IMG/VR virus record: IMGVR_UViG_3300017527_000137 | Coordinates: 1-42,025 of that record | Origin: a virus | Direction: 5' to 3' (one strand) | Length of the DNA: 42,025 bases | In this document: in pieces, positions 16,074 through 24,900 of the stretch | Position numbering within the stretch: the stretch's first letter is position 1 | Layout of the letters: every line of letters starts with the position of its first letter | Program-made: the position numbers and the translations under genes | The notes under the pieces: generated by a model | Seen by the model: only the letters and a program-made list of their open reading frames with translations | The model's database searches: none | What the model was told of the DNA's origin: nothing

Positions 16074-16562
16074 ATGGATGTGGCTATTGTGCATGAGGTG
16101 AAAGCCCCAATGGAGATGACACTCAGCCAGGTGGCAGAGATGATCAAGGGCCGGGAAGTCTTGGTCCTGCATGTCTACAAGTGCCCAAATGGGTTTCTCA
16201 CCTGTGGCTGGGGCCATAAGGTCTGCACGGGTGACAAGATCACCCAGGAGGAAGCAGACAGGCTCTGGGAGCTGGACTTTCAGGAGGCTGTGGAGGGTTA
16301 CCGGAAGCTGGGCCTGGAGCTAGATCCTGTCAGGAGGGCTGTGATCATAGACATGATCTTCAACCTGGGCCTGGCAGGGGTCAGGGGCTTTAAAAAAATG
16401 CTGGCAGCAGTCAGGGCTGGTGATTTTGACAGGGCCTCTCAGGAGATCCTGGATTCAAAATACTCCAAGGTGGATCATGAGAAGTCCATCAGGGATGATG
16501 TGAATGCCAACATGATGAGAACGGGGGTGTATCATGGGGATGAAGTGGAACAAATGGGTTAA
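16074..16562 (+). CDS. endolysin, GH24-type lysozyme
   Basis: 162 residues of the phage lysozyme (GH24, T4/P22-like) family, which hydrolyses the glycan strands of peptidoglycan. The active-site row reads E28, C37 and T43 (KGREVLVLHVYKCPNGFLTCGWGHK); Cys replacing the T4-type Asp is known in one branch of the family. The core NLGLAGVRGFKKMLAAVRAGDFDRA is typical. No signal peptide, so release needs a holin. The start has GAGAGGG upstream. The end overlaps the next gene. Confidence 0.92.
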   Translation: MDVAIVHEVKAPMEMTLSQVAEMIKGREVLVLHVYKCPNGFLTCGWGHKVCTGDKITQEEADRLWELDFQEAVEGYRKLGLELDPVRRAVIIDMIFNLGLAGVRGFKKMLAAVRAGDFDRASQEILDSKYSKVDHEKSIRDDVNANMMRTGVYHGDEVEQMG

Positions 16563-16737
16563 GGGCCTGATCAGTGCTGCTATTGGTGGTGCTGCAAATA
16601 CCATTGTGGCTGCAGGCATTGCCCCAGAGACTTTTAACCTGGGAGAGGGCCTGCCCAAACTCCTGGCCATGGCAGGGGCAGGGGCCTTGCTGGCTGTGGC
16701 CAATTACCTCAAACAAAGCCCATTGCCTAAAGAATGA
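16534..16737 (+). CDS. holin-like small membrane protein
   Basis: 67 residues with two hydrophobic helices (KGLISAAIGGAANTIVAAGI and LLAMAGAGALLAVANYL), separated by APETFNLGEGLPK, and the ending LKQSPLPKE. This pattern matches a widespread family of small phage membrane proteins next to endolysins. The start (ATG at 16534, or 16540) overlaps the lysozyme 3' end, and its stop overlaps the next start. A role in membrane permeabilisation is inferred from family and place. Confidence 0.75.
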   Translation: MGMKWNKWVKGLISAAIGGAANTIVAAGIAPETFNLGEGLPKLLAMAGAGALLAVANYLKQSPLPKE

Positions 16738-17270
16738 ATGACCAGGGCATATATAGCAGCATCAGGCTGGGCCTGGACACTGGAGACCGGCTGGAGTTTG
16801 CCCACCAGGATGACTCTATCTCCCAGACAATCATGGCCAGGACAGGCAGCTACTCCTCCCACACTGGCATGGTGATCAGGAGCAGGGAGTTCAACAGGGT
16901 ATTTGTCATTGAGAGCCTGGAGGGTGGGCCAGAGCTTAACCGCTTGTCTACCCGTGTAGGCTCCTACAATGGCCATGTCTGGGTCTGCAAGCTCAGGGAT
17001 GAGTACCACCACCTGAGGATAAAGATAGGCCAGTGTGCCCTGGATTACGTTGACACAGGCTATGACTGGATTGACACAGGCAAGCAGCTATTTGTCAGGG
17101 TGCCCCCTGACGATGAACGGCTCAACTGCAGTGAGTTTGTCTACTTTGCCCTGTATAATGCGGGAATATTCGGGCAGCAGCTGCTGGATAAGGCCCCATG
17201 GCCTGGGAGGGAGATGGACAGGCTGGGGGCCTGGCACATCAAAACCCTGATCAAGGAGGCGGCAAAATGA
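16734..17270 (+). CDS. permuted NlpC/P60-like (YiiX-type) hydrolase
   Basis: 178 residues with the circularly permuted NlpC/P60 order: His43 in SSHTGMVI, Glu60 in VFVIESLE, then Cys132 in LNCSEFVYFAL near the end. Such enzymes cleave peptide, amide or lipid ester bonds, often in cell-wall or envelope components. It lies between the holin-like gene and the lipoprotein gene, so it may assist lysis or modify the envelope. The virion-associated alternative cannot be excluded. The 3' end overlaps the next start (ATGA). Confidence 0.78.
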   Translation: MNDQGIYSSIRLGLDTGDRLEFAHQDDSISQTIMARTGSYSSHTGMVIRSREFNRVFVIESLEGGPELNRLSTRVGSYNGHVWVCKLRDEYHHLRIKIGQCALDYVDTGYDWIDTGKQLFVRVPPDDERLNCSEFVYFALYNAGIFGQQLLDKAPWPGREMDRLGAWHIKTLIKEAAK

Positions 17271-17944
17271 AAGCATTGAGGCTGGCGATCATCATTTTTT
17301 TGGCCCTTACCCTGTCAGGCTGCATCCTCATGGTGGGGGGTGCCAAGCGGGTTCAGCCCCTGGACAAGGGGCCACTGGATGAGGCTTTCTTCAAGCCCTC
17401 AGACTTCCCGGCTGCAGGCCCTGGTGCTGGCCCCATAAAGGGGGTGGAGACTTTCTATGGCATAGTGATCAGGGCCAGGCTGCAGGAGGGTGACACAGCC
17501 CTGATAGACATTGCCAAGGATTATGCGGTCACAGTGCTGGGCGCAGACCTGCTGAAGCTCAGAAAGCAAGTGCAGGAGCCCTCTCCAAACCCCACCCCCA
17601 CCCCCTCCCCTGTAGTGGAGCCAGGGCCTGAACCCGGACCAGGCCCTGCGCCTCCAGCGGAAAAGCAGCTGGGGGCCATAGTGGAAAAGGGCCTTTGGAA
17701 GCCTGTGTCTGAGGGGGATGGCAAGCTGGCCATTGCCCAGAAGCAGGCCAGCCCTGGCAGTGCTGGGGCCAGGTGCAATGACCCCAGGATAGGGGATGAG
17801 GTGGGTGAGTATGTGGGCCAGGAGGGGCACCAGAGGCATGTCTGGAGATTTAATCACCCTGGCTCTCACTACACTGGCCAGGTGCTGCACTTCTGCTCAG
17901 GGCAGTACCGTGTTCATGATGGCAGCAAGCGGTGGGGGAAGTGA
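17267..17944 (+). CDS. Pro-rich lipoprotein, possible outer-membrane lysis component
   Basis: 225 residues starting at the ATG at 17267, after AAGGAGGCG. The N-terminus is a lipoprotein signal with lipobox LSGC (Cys19). A globular part of about 90 residues (VETFYGIVIRARLQEGDTALIDIAKDYAV) is followed by a Pro-rich linker (residues about 108-135, PNPTPTPSP...PGPEPGPG) and a C-terminal domain with two cysteines and HVWRFNHPGSHYTGQVLHFC. Lipid-anchored Pro-rich proteins next to lysozyme and holin can be outer-membrane spanin subunits, but this one is larger than usual. Confidence 0.75.
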   Translation: MKALRLAIIIFLALTLSGCILMVGGAKRVQPLDKGPLDEAFFKPSDFPAAGPGAGPIKGVETFYGIVIRARLQEGDTALIDIAKDYAVTVLGADLLKLRKQVQEPSPNPTPTPSPVVEPGPEPGPGPAPPAEKQLGAIVEKGLWKPVSEGDGKLAIAQKQASPGSAGARCNDPRIGDEVGEYVGQEGHQRHVWRFNHPGSHYTGQVLHFCSGQYRVHDGSKRWGK

Positions 17945-18735
17945 TGAGATTGACACTTGTGACAGGCCCAAGCTACATGCCTGTGACCCTGGCTGAGGTC
18001 AAGGTCCACCTCAGGATCACAGACACTGACAATGATGAATATCTGCAGAGCCTGATCCTGATGGCCACCCTCAGTGTGGAGGAGTTTCTCAAGAGGAGGC
18101 TGATCACCCAGACCTGGCAGCTGCACCTGGACAGGTGGCCTGATGGCAATGAGATAGTGCTGCCCATCGGCCCTCTGGCCTCTGTCACCCATGTCAAATA
18201 CACAGACACAGCAGAGAGCCAGTCAACCCTGTCCTCTGCTAACTACTCTGTGAAAACAGCAGGCACTGGCAGGATCATCCTGGACTATTCGGAGGCCTGG
18301 CCCACAGATGCCCTGTGGCCAGCCGACCCCATAGAGGTCCAGTTTGTGGTGGGCTATGGTGCCCACACCCCCCAGGCAATTACCGGGGCCACCAATGCCA
18401 CCCCCATAGTGCTGACGGCGGTGGGCCATGGGTACTCCACAGCCAACAGGGTCAAGGTGGTGGATGTGGGGGGCAATACCAATGCCGATGGCCAGTGGAC
18501 CATTGAGAAGGTGGGGGCCGATACCTTCAAGCTGCTGGGCAGTGCAGGTGCTGCAGAATATACCAGCGGGGGCACAGTGACCCTGCTCTCAGTGCCTGAG
18601 GCCATCAGGCAGGCCATGCTGCTGCAGATCTCTGGGGCCTATGAGGTGAGAGAGCCCATAGTCATTGGCACCATCACCAGTGAGGTGCCCATGATCTGGA
18701 GACTGCTCAACCCTTACAGGTACTGGGCGAATTAA
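17944..18735 (+). CDS. head-tail connector (HK97 gp6-like) with an inserted beta domain
   Basis: 263 residues. Residues 1-140 match the N-terminal part of gp6-like connectors (PVTLAEVKVHLRIT, DEYLQSLILMATLSVEEFLKR, DRWPDGNEIVLPIGPL). Residues 218-263 match the C-terminal helix (VPEAIRQAMLLQISGAYEVRE). Between them, about 145-215, sits a beta-barrel-like module (ATNATPIVLTAVGHGYSTANRVKVVDVGGNT...GTVTLL) resembling domains annotated in phages as E1 FCCH-like. It connects portal to tail, and the module probably decorates the neck. The start overlaps the lipoprotein stop (TGATG). Confidence 0.85.
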   Translation: MRLTLVTGPSYMPVTLAEVKVHLRITDTDNDEYLQSLILMATLSVEEFLKRRLITQTWQLHLDRWPDGNEIVLPIGPLASVTHVKYTDTAESQSTLSSANYSVKTAGTGRIILDYSEAWPTDALWPADPIEVQFVVGYGAHTPQAITGATNATPIVLTAVGHGYSTANRVKVVDVGGNTNADGQWTIEKVGADTFKLLGSAGAAEYTSGGTVTLLSVPEAIRQAMLLQISGAYEVREPIVIGTITSEVPMIWRLLNPYRYWAN

Positions 18736-18736
18736 A

Positions 18737-19069
18737 ATGCCATTACAAGCAGGACAGCTCAGGCACAAGGCAGTGATCCAGAAGCAGAGCAGGGGGTCTG
18801 ACTCCTCCATGTTTGGCAATGAGGTCAGCTGGGTGACCCACTGCACAGCCTGGGCTGGGATCTGGCCCCTGTCCAGTGACCAGGTGCTGGAGAATGAAAG
18901 GCAGGGGATCAAGACTAACTACAGGATCAGGGTGAGGTATCAGTCAGGCATCCTGTCTGGCATGAGGGTGGTCTGGAACAGCAGATATTTTCTGATCCAG
19001 GGCATCATCAACAAAGATGAGAGAAATGAATCCCTGGACCTGCTGGCTGAGGAGACAAAGGCACAATGA
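18737..19069 (+). CDS. head closure / head-tail adaptor protein
   Basis: 110 residues of the SPP1 gp16-like (Phage_H_T_join) type: LRHKAVIQKQS at the N-terminus, then WVTHCTAWAGIWPLSSDQVL and VRYQSGILSGMRVVWNSRYFLIQGIINKDERNESLDLL. It plugs the neck below the connector after packaging. It lies in the standard place between gp6-like and gp10-like genes and overlaps the next gene. Confidence 0.88.
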   Translation: MPLQAGQLRHKAVIQKQSRGSDSSMFGNEVSWVTHCTAWAGIWPLSSDQVLENERQGIKTNYRIRVRYQSGILSGMRVVWNSRYFLIQGIINKDERNESLDLLAEETKAQ

Positions 19070-19479
19070 AGGTTGAATTTTATCAGGGCAATTTCACAAA
19101 AATCCTGGAGGACGGCCTCAAGAAAGCCACCAAGAAAGGGGCAAAGATTGTGGCCGATGATGCCAGGGCCAGGTGCCCCAAAAAGACTGGCAAGCTGGCT
19201 GCAACCATCAGGGTGAAGAAAAGCAAGTTTGAGGACGGGGGCCACCTGGTCTATGTGGGAGATCGTGAGGCGTACTATGGCCTCATGGTGGAGCTGGGCA
19301 CCCCTGGCACCTGGAGCAGGTCCAGGAGGGCTGCAAAAAAGGCAGGCCTGAAAAGGAGAACCCTCAAGGTGGAGAGAAAGCCTGTGGGTCCAAAGCCCTA
19401 CATGAGGCCAGCCTTAAAAGCCAATAAACAAAGAATCCTGCAGGAGTTCCAAGACATCATAGGACATGACAAAAAATGA
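19066..19479 (+). CDS. HK97 gp10-like neck/tail protein
   Basis: 137 residues with the family pattern: an N-terminal helix, then RCPKKTGKLAATIRV, VYVGDREAYYGLMVELGT, and a basic stretch ending in KPYMRPAL before a C-terminal helix. It is very basic in the middle (RSRRAAKKAGLKRRTLKVERK). It acts in head-tail joining. Both ends overlap neighbouring genes (ATGA), as usual for this module. Confidence 0.88.
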   Translation: MKVEFYQGNFTKILEDGLKKATKKGAKIVADDARARCPKKTGKLAATIRVKKSKFEDGGHLVYVGDREAYYGLMVELGTPGTWSRSRRAAKKAGLKRRTLKVERKPVGPKPYMRPALKANKQRILQEFQDIIGHDKK

Positions 19480-19898
19480 AAGCACTCATCCAGGGCCTCT
19501 ATAATCTGTTTATGACGGTCAACACCTTTCGGACTGCCATCGGTGGCAGGATGTTTTTCGGTGAGGCACCCAGCAACACTGCCTATCCCTTTGCAGTCCT
19601 GCACCTGATCACAGACACACCAGAGAGGCTGCTGGATGACCAGCTGGAGGATGTGCTGCTGCAGATCAATATCTATAGCAACAAACCTGAGAGTGCCCAG
19701 GAGGTGGTGGAGATCTATCAGAAAGCCATTGCCCTGTTCGATGATGCCACAGTCACTGTGGCTGGCTATTTTTGCTACTATCTACACAGGGGCTTGAGCC
19801 ACCTGTTGAGAGATCCCAACACGGGGGATGATGAGAGAGGGGCCTGGCAGTACTCCATTGAGTATGAGGCCCTGATCAGAGTGCAGCCGGGAGACTAA
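19476..19898 (+). CDS. tail terminator protein
   Basis: 140 residues. The features PFAVLHLITDTPERLLDDQLEDVLLQINIYS, AQEVVEIYQKAIALFDD and a late beta strand fit the DUF3168/gpU-like tail terminator group that caps the growing tail tube and binds the neck. It has the canonical position after the gp10-like gene. In most related phages the tail tube gene follows immediately; here a glycosyltransferase gene intervenes. Confidence 0.82.
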   Translation: MKALIQGLYNLFMTVNTFRTAIGGRMFFGEAPSNTAYPFAVLHLITDTPERLLDDQLEDVLLQINIYSNKPESAQEVVEIYQKAIALFDDATVTVAGYFCYYLHRGLSHLLRDPNTGDDERGAWQYSIEYEALIRVQPGD

Positions 19899-19912
19899 AA
19901 GGAGGCGAAAAC

Positions 19913-20572
19913 ATGTTTGAGGGGAAAAGGATAGGCATAGGCTGGCCCATAGTTTCCAGGCGGGTGGATGTGGAGTTTGCTGCCACCTTCCTGCTCATGG
20001 ACAAACCCTTTGACTGGACCCTATATCTGCCATCGTTTCCAGCCGGGGAATTCCAGAGGAGCATTGCCTCAGTGAGAAACAACATTGCACAGAGGATGCT
20101 GGGGGATGGCATGGATGAGTGCATCTTCATGGACACAGACCAGGGCTTTGAGCCTGATGCCCTGGTCAAGATACTCTCCCATGATGTGCCCATTGTGGCA
20201 GGGGTGGTACATAGGAGGTATCCTCCTTTTGACCCCATCCTGATCAGGCTCAAGGATGGCAAGCCCAGCTATATCTCACCACAGGAGGCATACAGTGGTG
20301 AGCTGCTAGAGGTGGATGAAACGGGGTTTGGCTTTGTGAGAATTCAGTCCGATGTGTTCATGGATGTGCCCTGGCCCTGGTTTGAGTTCAGGAAAGATAA
20401 GAATGGCAAGGATATTGGAGAGGACATCCACTTCTATAGGCAAGCAAAGGCTGCAGGGTTTCCCCTGCATGTTGACACAAGCATCCAGTGCAGGCACTTT
20501 GCACACATAGCGGTCAATAGAGAGCTGCATGAGATCTTCCTGGACAGCAAGGGCATCACGGACCTGAGCTAA
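19913..20572 (+). CDS. GT-A type glycosyltransferase, copy 2
   Basis: 219 residues, paralogous to the gene at 7990-8661: VRNNIAQRML, the metal-binding DxD in FMDTDQ (74-76), RRYPPFDPIL (101-110), ETGFGFVRI and GEDIHFYRQAKAAGFPLHVD. AAAAGGAGGCGAAAAC precedes the ATG. It is inserted between the tail terminator and tail tube genes, while copy 1 sits next to the capsid decoration gene. Each copy may therefore modify the adjacent virion protein; donor and acceptor are unknown. Confidence 0.85.
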   Translation: MFEGKRIGIGWPIVSRRVDVEFAATFLLMDKPFDWTLYLPSFPAGEFQRSIASVRNNIAQRMLGDGMDECIFMDTDQGFEPDALVKILSHDVPIVAGVVHRRYPPFDPILIRLKDGKPSYISPQEAYSGELLEVDETGFGFVRIQSDVFMDVPWPWFEFRKDKNGKDIGEDIHFYRQAKAAGFPLHVDTSIQCRHFAHIAVNRELHEIFLDSKGITDLS

Positions 20573-20611
20573 CAACCAGAAACTATTGGAGGCAAGAAAG
20601 GGAGTCTGAAG

Positions 20612-21064
20612 ATGGGATTCAAGGTGGGTAAAGACTGTAAAATCTCTCTTGCTGCCAATAAGGTTGTGGGCATGGGAGACTGGAGCATGACTGGGATCAG
20701 CACTGAGGAGCATGACATCAGTGAATTCCAGGTGGACTGGAAAAAATTTGAGATGGGGCTCAAGGACGGTGGCAGCATTGCTGTCAGTGGCCTCTTTGAT
20801 CCTGACAACAGCCCCCAGGAGCAACTGAGAGAGGCAAATCTGCATGGCTCAGACCTGGCAACGGTGAGGCTCTATATCGACAAAACCAGTTATTATGAGC
20901 CCTGTCAGACAACTGGCTACTGGTCACCCACTACCACCACCAGCTCTGCCCCCACTGTCAAGAGCTGGGTGAATGTCAGATCTTTCAATGTGAAAGCTGA
21001 CAAAAACGGGATGGTCCAGATTGACTTCCAGCTCAAGGTCAGTGGCCTGATGGTGCTGGTGTAG
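20612..21064 (+). CDS. major tail tube protein
   Basis: 150 residues with tail-tube (TP901/lambda gpV-like) traits: VGKDCKISLAANKVVGMGDWSMTG, DISEFQVDWKKFEMGLKDGGSIAVSGLFDPDN, LATVRLYID and a C-terminal strand VQIDFQLKVSGLM. It forms the stacked hexameric rings of the tail. It lies between the tail terminator/glycosyltransferase genes and the tail chaperone genes. A long structured leader follows before the chaperone. Confidence 0.85.
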   Translation: MGFKVGKDCKISLAANKVVGMGDWSMTGISTEEHDISEFQVDWKKFEMGLKDGGSIAVSGLFDPDNSPQEQLREANLHGSDLATVRLYIDKTSYYEPCQTTGYWSPTTTTSSAPTVKSWVNVRSFNVKADKNGMVQIDFQLKVSGLMVLV

Positions 21065-21075
21065 TCAATACAATT

Positions 21076-21158
21076 CAGTGGGTGGGGGCTGTGGGCTGCT
21101 GCCAGGTTTCGCCTCCTCCAGCAGCACCGGCCTGCTCCCGTGAGGCCCCCACCCACTG
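21076..21158 (+). promoter_or_regulatory. long hairpin with an anti-ribosome-binding loop
   Basis: A perfect 14-bp inverted repeat (arms 21076-21089 and 21145-21158: CAGTGGGTGGGGGC / GCCCCCACCCACTG) encloses 55 bases. Inside, GCTGCTG (21095-21101) can pair with CAGCAGC (21119-21125), exposing CGCCTCCT at 21110-21117. That octamer is complementary to AGGAGGCG, which occurs twice downstream (about 21170-21177 and 21189-21196) before the chaperone ATG. A run of eight A follows at 21163-21170. It may be an attenuator, a terminator on the opposite strand, or a translational control element. Confidence 0.55.
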
Positions 21159-21200
21159 TCTCAAAAAAAAGGAGGCGGCAAACAAAAAGGAGGCGATTGA

Positions 21201-21623
21201 ATGAGACCCACAGAGCTGATGGAGCAGTGGTTTGAGTTGCCTGATGACCCTGATGGAGGGAGGATCAAGCTGAGGCAGCTCTCTCCTGGTGACAAGCAGG
21301 ACATCTATGACCAGACCCTGCCCATGGTCAACGAATTCAGGACCGACCCTGAGACAGGTGCCCTGATCCCCACCACCATACAAAAGATCAACCGAAAGCT
21401 GGACAGGGAGATCACCCTGACAAAGTGCCTGGTGGGCTGGGAGAATTTCTTTGATGAGAAGGGCAAGAAGCTGCCCTGCACTCCTGAGAATGTACTCAAG
21501 GCCATCAGGGAGTTTGATGGCCTACTGCCCTTCATCAATGAGTGCAGGCTCAAGCTGGACGAGGTGGCAGAGGCAGAGAAAACCAGGCAAAAAAAAACCT
21601 CAAGGCCTTCACCGAAAGGGTAG
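21201..21623 (+). CDS. tail assembly chaperone, zero-frame product (gpG-like)
   Basis: 140 residues, in the standard place between tail tube and tape measure genes. It is acidic and helical (LKAIREFDGLLPFINECRLKLDEVAEAEKT) and starts after AAAAAGGAGGCGATTGA. Near its end lies a run of nine A (21589-21597) that reads A-AAA-AAA in the zero frame, an ideal -1 slippery site. Ribosomes that do not slip end at 21623. Those that slip make the G-T fusion. It is expected to coat the tape measure protein during tail assembly and is absent from virions in known systems. Confidence 0.85.
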   Translation: MRPTELMEQWFELPDDPDGGRIKLRQLSPGDKQDIYDQTLPMVNEFRTDPETGALIPTTIQKINRKLDREITLTKCLVGWENFFDEKGKKLPCTPENVLKAIREFDGLLPFINECRLKLDEVAEAEKTRQKKTSRPSPKG

Positions 21624-21934
21624 CGGAAAAGCCCAGCTGCACCAGGTGCCTGCTGCTGCACCAGGAGATGGGCAAGACCCCACCCTGCAGCACCTGTCTG
21701 CCTCCCCTGGACCCCAAGAACAGAGAGGCCTGGGAGGTGTACAGGAGGATCAAAAGGCAATATGTGGCCCTGGGGGGTGACAGGGGTGGGGAGCCAGTGG
21801 ATCTGGACATCAATGCCATCATTGCAGTGATGAAGCTCCAGGAGGTGAAGCACCCCCTGGACTGCCTGGACAAAATTCTCTATGTTGGCAGGCATGAGAT
21901 TGCCACCATAGTGGATAGGATGAGGGAGATCTGA
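21542..21934 (+). CDS. tail assembly chaperone -1 frameshift extension (gpT-like)
   Basis: The frame one base back is open to 21934. Slippage at 21590-21596 would continue as NLKAFTERVAEKP and give a fusion of about 244 residues (about 132 from the zero frame plus 112). The 21542 coordinate is only the first ATG of the open frame; the piece probably has no separate start. The extension contains a CTRC...CSTC pair, a likely zinc site, then helices (NREAWEVYRRIKRQYVALG, AIIAVMKLQEV). It ends one base before the tape measure ATG. Confidence 0.82.
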   Translation: MQAQAGRGGRGRENQAKKNLKAFTERVAEKPSCTRCLLLHQEMGKTPPCSTCLPPLDPKNREAWEVYRRIKRQYVALGGDRGGEPVDLDINAIIAVMKLQEVKHPLDCLDKILYVGRHEIATIVDRMREI

Positions 21935-21935
21935 C

Positions 21936-24900
21936 ATGCCCAGTTTAGGCACAGGATGGATAGACATCAGGGCCGACCGGAAGGGCCTCAAGAAGGATCT
22001 GGATAAGTCAGAAAGGGATGTCAAGCGGTCTGCCGGGATCATGCAAAAGGAGCTGGGCAGGATCACTTTCAGACATGCTGGCATAGCTGCCACTGCCTTT
22101 GCTGCCACCTATGTGCTGGCCATGAGGTCTGCCATCTCTGCTGCCTCTGATCTCCAGGAGACCCAGGGCAAGTTTGACGTTGTTTTCAAGGGCCAGCAGG
22201 GCAAGGCTGAGGCCTGGGCACAGGAGATGGTGGATGGCTTTGCCATGAGTGAAAGGGAGGCGAAGCAGTACCTGGGGGCCATGCAGGATCTGCTGGTGCC
22301 CATGGGGATGATGCCTGATGCTGCTGGCAAGATGAGCAATGCAGTGGTGAGGCTGGCTGCAGACCTGGGCAGCTTCAACAATGTGGCCACAGGGGATGTC
22401 ATGGCCGACATCCAGAGTGCCATGGTGGGAAACTATGAAACCATGAAAAAATATGGTGTGGTGCTGACTGCCAATGTGGTCCAGCAGGAGGCCCTGGCCA
22501 TGGGCCTGGCATCCACCAAGGCAGAGCTGACAGCTGCTGACAAGGCCCAGGCAGCTTTTGCCCTTATCACAAAAGGCTCCACTGCTGCCATCGGTGATCA
22601 GTCCAGGACCATGGGCTCCTTTGCTAACCAGTCAAAGCAGCTCTCTGCAAACCTGGAGATGGTCAGGGCCTCTCTGGGTGACAAGTTGATGCCCATTGTC
22701 ACTGAGTGGGTGCAGGATCTCAATACCTGGATCAAGCACAACCAGGCCACCATTGACTCTGTGGGTGACCTGGCCAGGGCTGTGGGCACTGCTGCCGGGG
22801 CAGTGTTGAAGCTGGCCGGGGCTGGTGCCAGGTTTTTCAATGCCTGGAGTGATACCTTCAAGGGCCTGGGCCTGTGGAGTGCAGGCACCATCAGCCTGGC
22901 CCAGGCCAATAGTGATGCCTCAAACCAGGTGGCAAAATTCGATGAGCAGCAGGCAAAGCTCAACAAAACCCTCAAGGCAGGATCTGCTGCCCAGAAAGAC
23001 TATGCAAACTCCACCCAGGAGTCCATTGAGGCTGTCACTGGTGCTGCAAAAGCATTCAGGCCCCTGATAGATACCACCCAGGAGATTGCCCCCATCACAT
23101 ATGAGATGGTGGACGATGTGGACACTGCCCTGGCCCAGGCTGAGAATGCCTATGCAGACCTGATGAGTGGTGTGGGCACAGCAGCTGATGGGATCATCAG
23201 CTCCAACAGGGAGATAGCTGCAAGTGCCATGGCCATGGCAAGCGACACATCGTCTGCAATGCAGTCAGCTGCCTCAGTAGGCACCAGGCAGGCCACTGAG
23301 ATCTATGGTGGGGGCAGAGAGAGGGAGATCTCAAACTCTGAGAGGATTCATGGGGGCAGCAGCAGTGGCAGGGGCCTGACTTACCCAGGAGCTGGGGCCT
23401 ATTACACTGCAGCAGATGCACAACATGCTGCTATATGGGCGCAGAACCTGGCTGAGGCTGCAGAGCCTGTGGTGGAAGTAGTGGAGGAGCAGGCAGAGGT
23501 GGTACAGCAAGTCAACACTGCTTTCACTGATATGCTGCCATCAGCCCAGAGCCTGGACATGAACCTGGATTCTGCTGCCCTGGCCATCGGGGACGAGGTG
23601 AGTGCCAGGAATGATCTGGTCACCACCATTGACAATGAGGCTGCTGCCAGGCAGGCCAGCCTGGATGCGGCATATGGCTCATTTCAGTCTTATATGCAGT
23701 CCAGGACCAGGAGAGACTGGGGCATGGCTGACTATGTGGATGCATTCTCCGATGCCATGGCAGAGGCCCAGGGCTCTGAGATAGACAGGCAGATTGAGCT
23801 GGCTGAGGAGATGGTGGATCTGCTCCAGGGGATTGATTCTGCAGAGCAGGAATTTTTAGACAGCCAGAGGCAGCTGGCAGACTCACTGGGGATGACCAGC
23901 GGCTCCATCACAGACTGGCTGGCCGGGGTCATGGGGTCTGCAGCACCTGCCATGTCCACTGACTACTATGAGCAGAGGTACGCAGAGCTTTATGCCCAGG
24001 CCCTGGAAAACACGGGGGCAGAGACTGTGAGCGCGTTCCTGTCTCATGCCAGGGATTATCTGACCTATATGCAGGCGGCAAGCGGTGACTACCAGACAGC
24101 ATTCTCTGGGGTGGTGGGGGATGTGGGGGCCATAGGCACGGTGGTGGAGCTGATGGAGCTGCTCCAGGCCGGGGGCTATGGCAGCAATGAGGGTGAGCTG
24201 AGGCAGCTCATCAATGCCTTTGAGGAGATGGGGATCACTGCCCAGGAGCTGGCCACTGCTATTGAGGAGACAGGCTATGAGGGTGTGTTTTTGACAGATG
24301 CCCTGGCATCCACATCACCTGCTTTCCAGGCCATCAAGCAGAACACCGACTATTATGTCCAGGCTGCTGCCAATGCTGCAAAACAGATTGAGGAGTTTTT
24401 CGTTGATCTCTACAATGAGGTGGCAGGCAATGTGGGCTCTGGTGCTGGTGGCAGTGGGGGCTCATACTTTGGTGGGGGCTCCTATTATTCTGGGGGAGGT
24501 GGGGGGGTTGTTTCGCCTCCCCAGACGCACACAGTCACCCAGCAGTATGAATACTCACATGCCATAGGCTCTCCGACCTTGGGCTACTCACTCGCATACA
24601 TAATGTATGACCCAAGCATCGGGGCATACAATGCCACCATGGGCAGGGTGGTCCAGATGTCACCTGGCCTCATGCCCACGCCAGAAAATGTTGAGGGCTA
24701 CAGGCCACCTGCCAGGACTTTCATTGTGACTGGTGGCTATGCTGAGGGAGGCCTGGCCCAGGCCCCATCACTGGCCGGGGAGATAGGCCCTGAGTGGGTG
24801 GTGCCTACTTACGAACCACAGAAAAGCCGTTTTCTCTCCGACATAGGCATGGACCCTGGAGCTATTGGTGAGCAGATAGCAGCCAGACTGGCCCCCCTGC

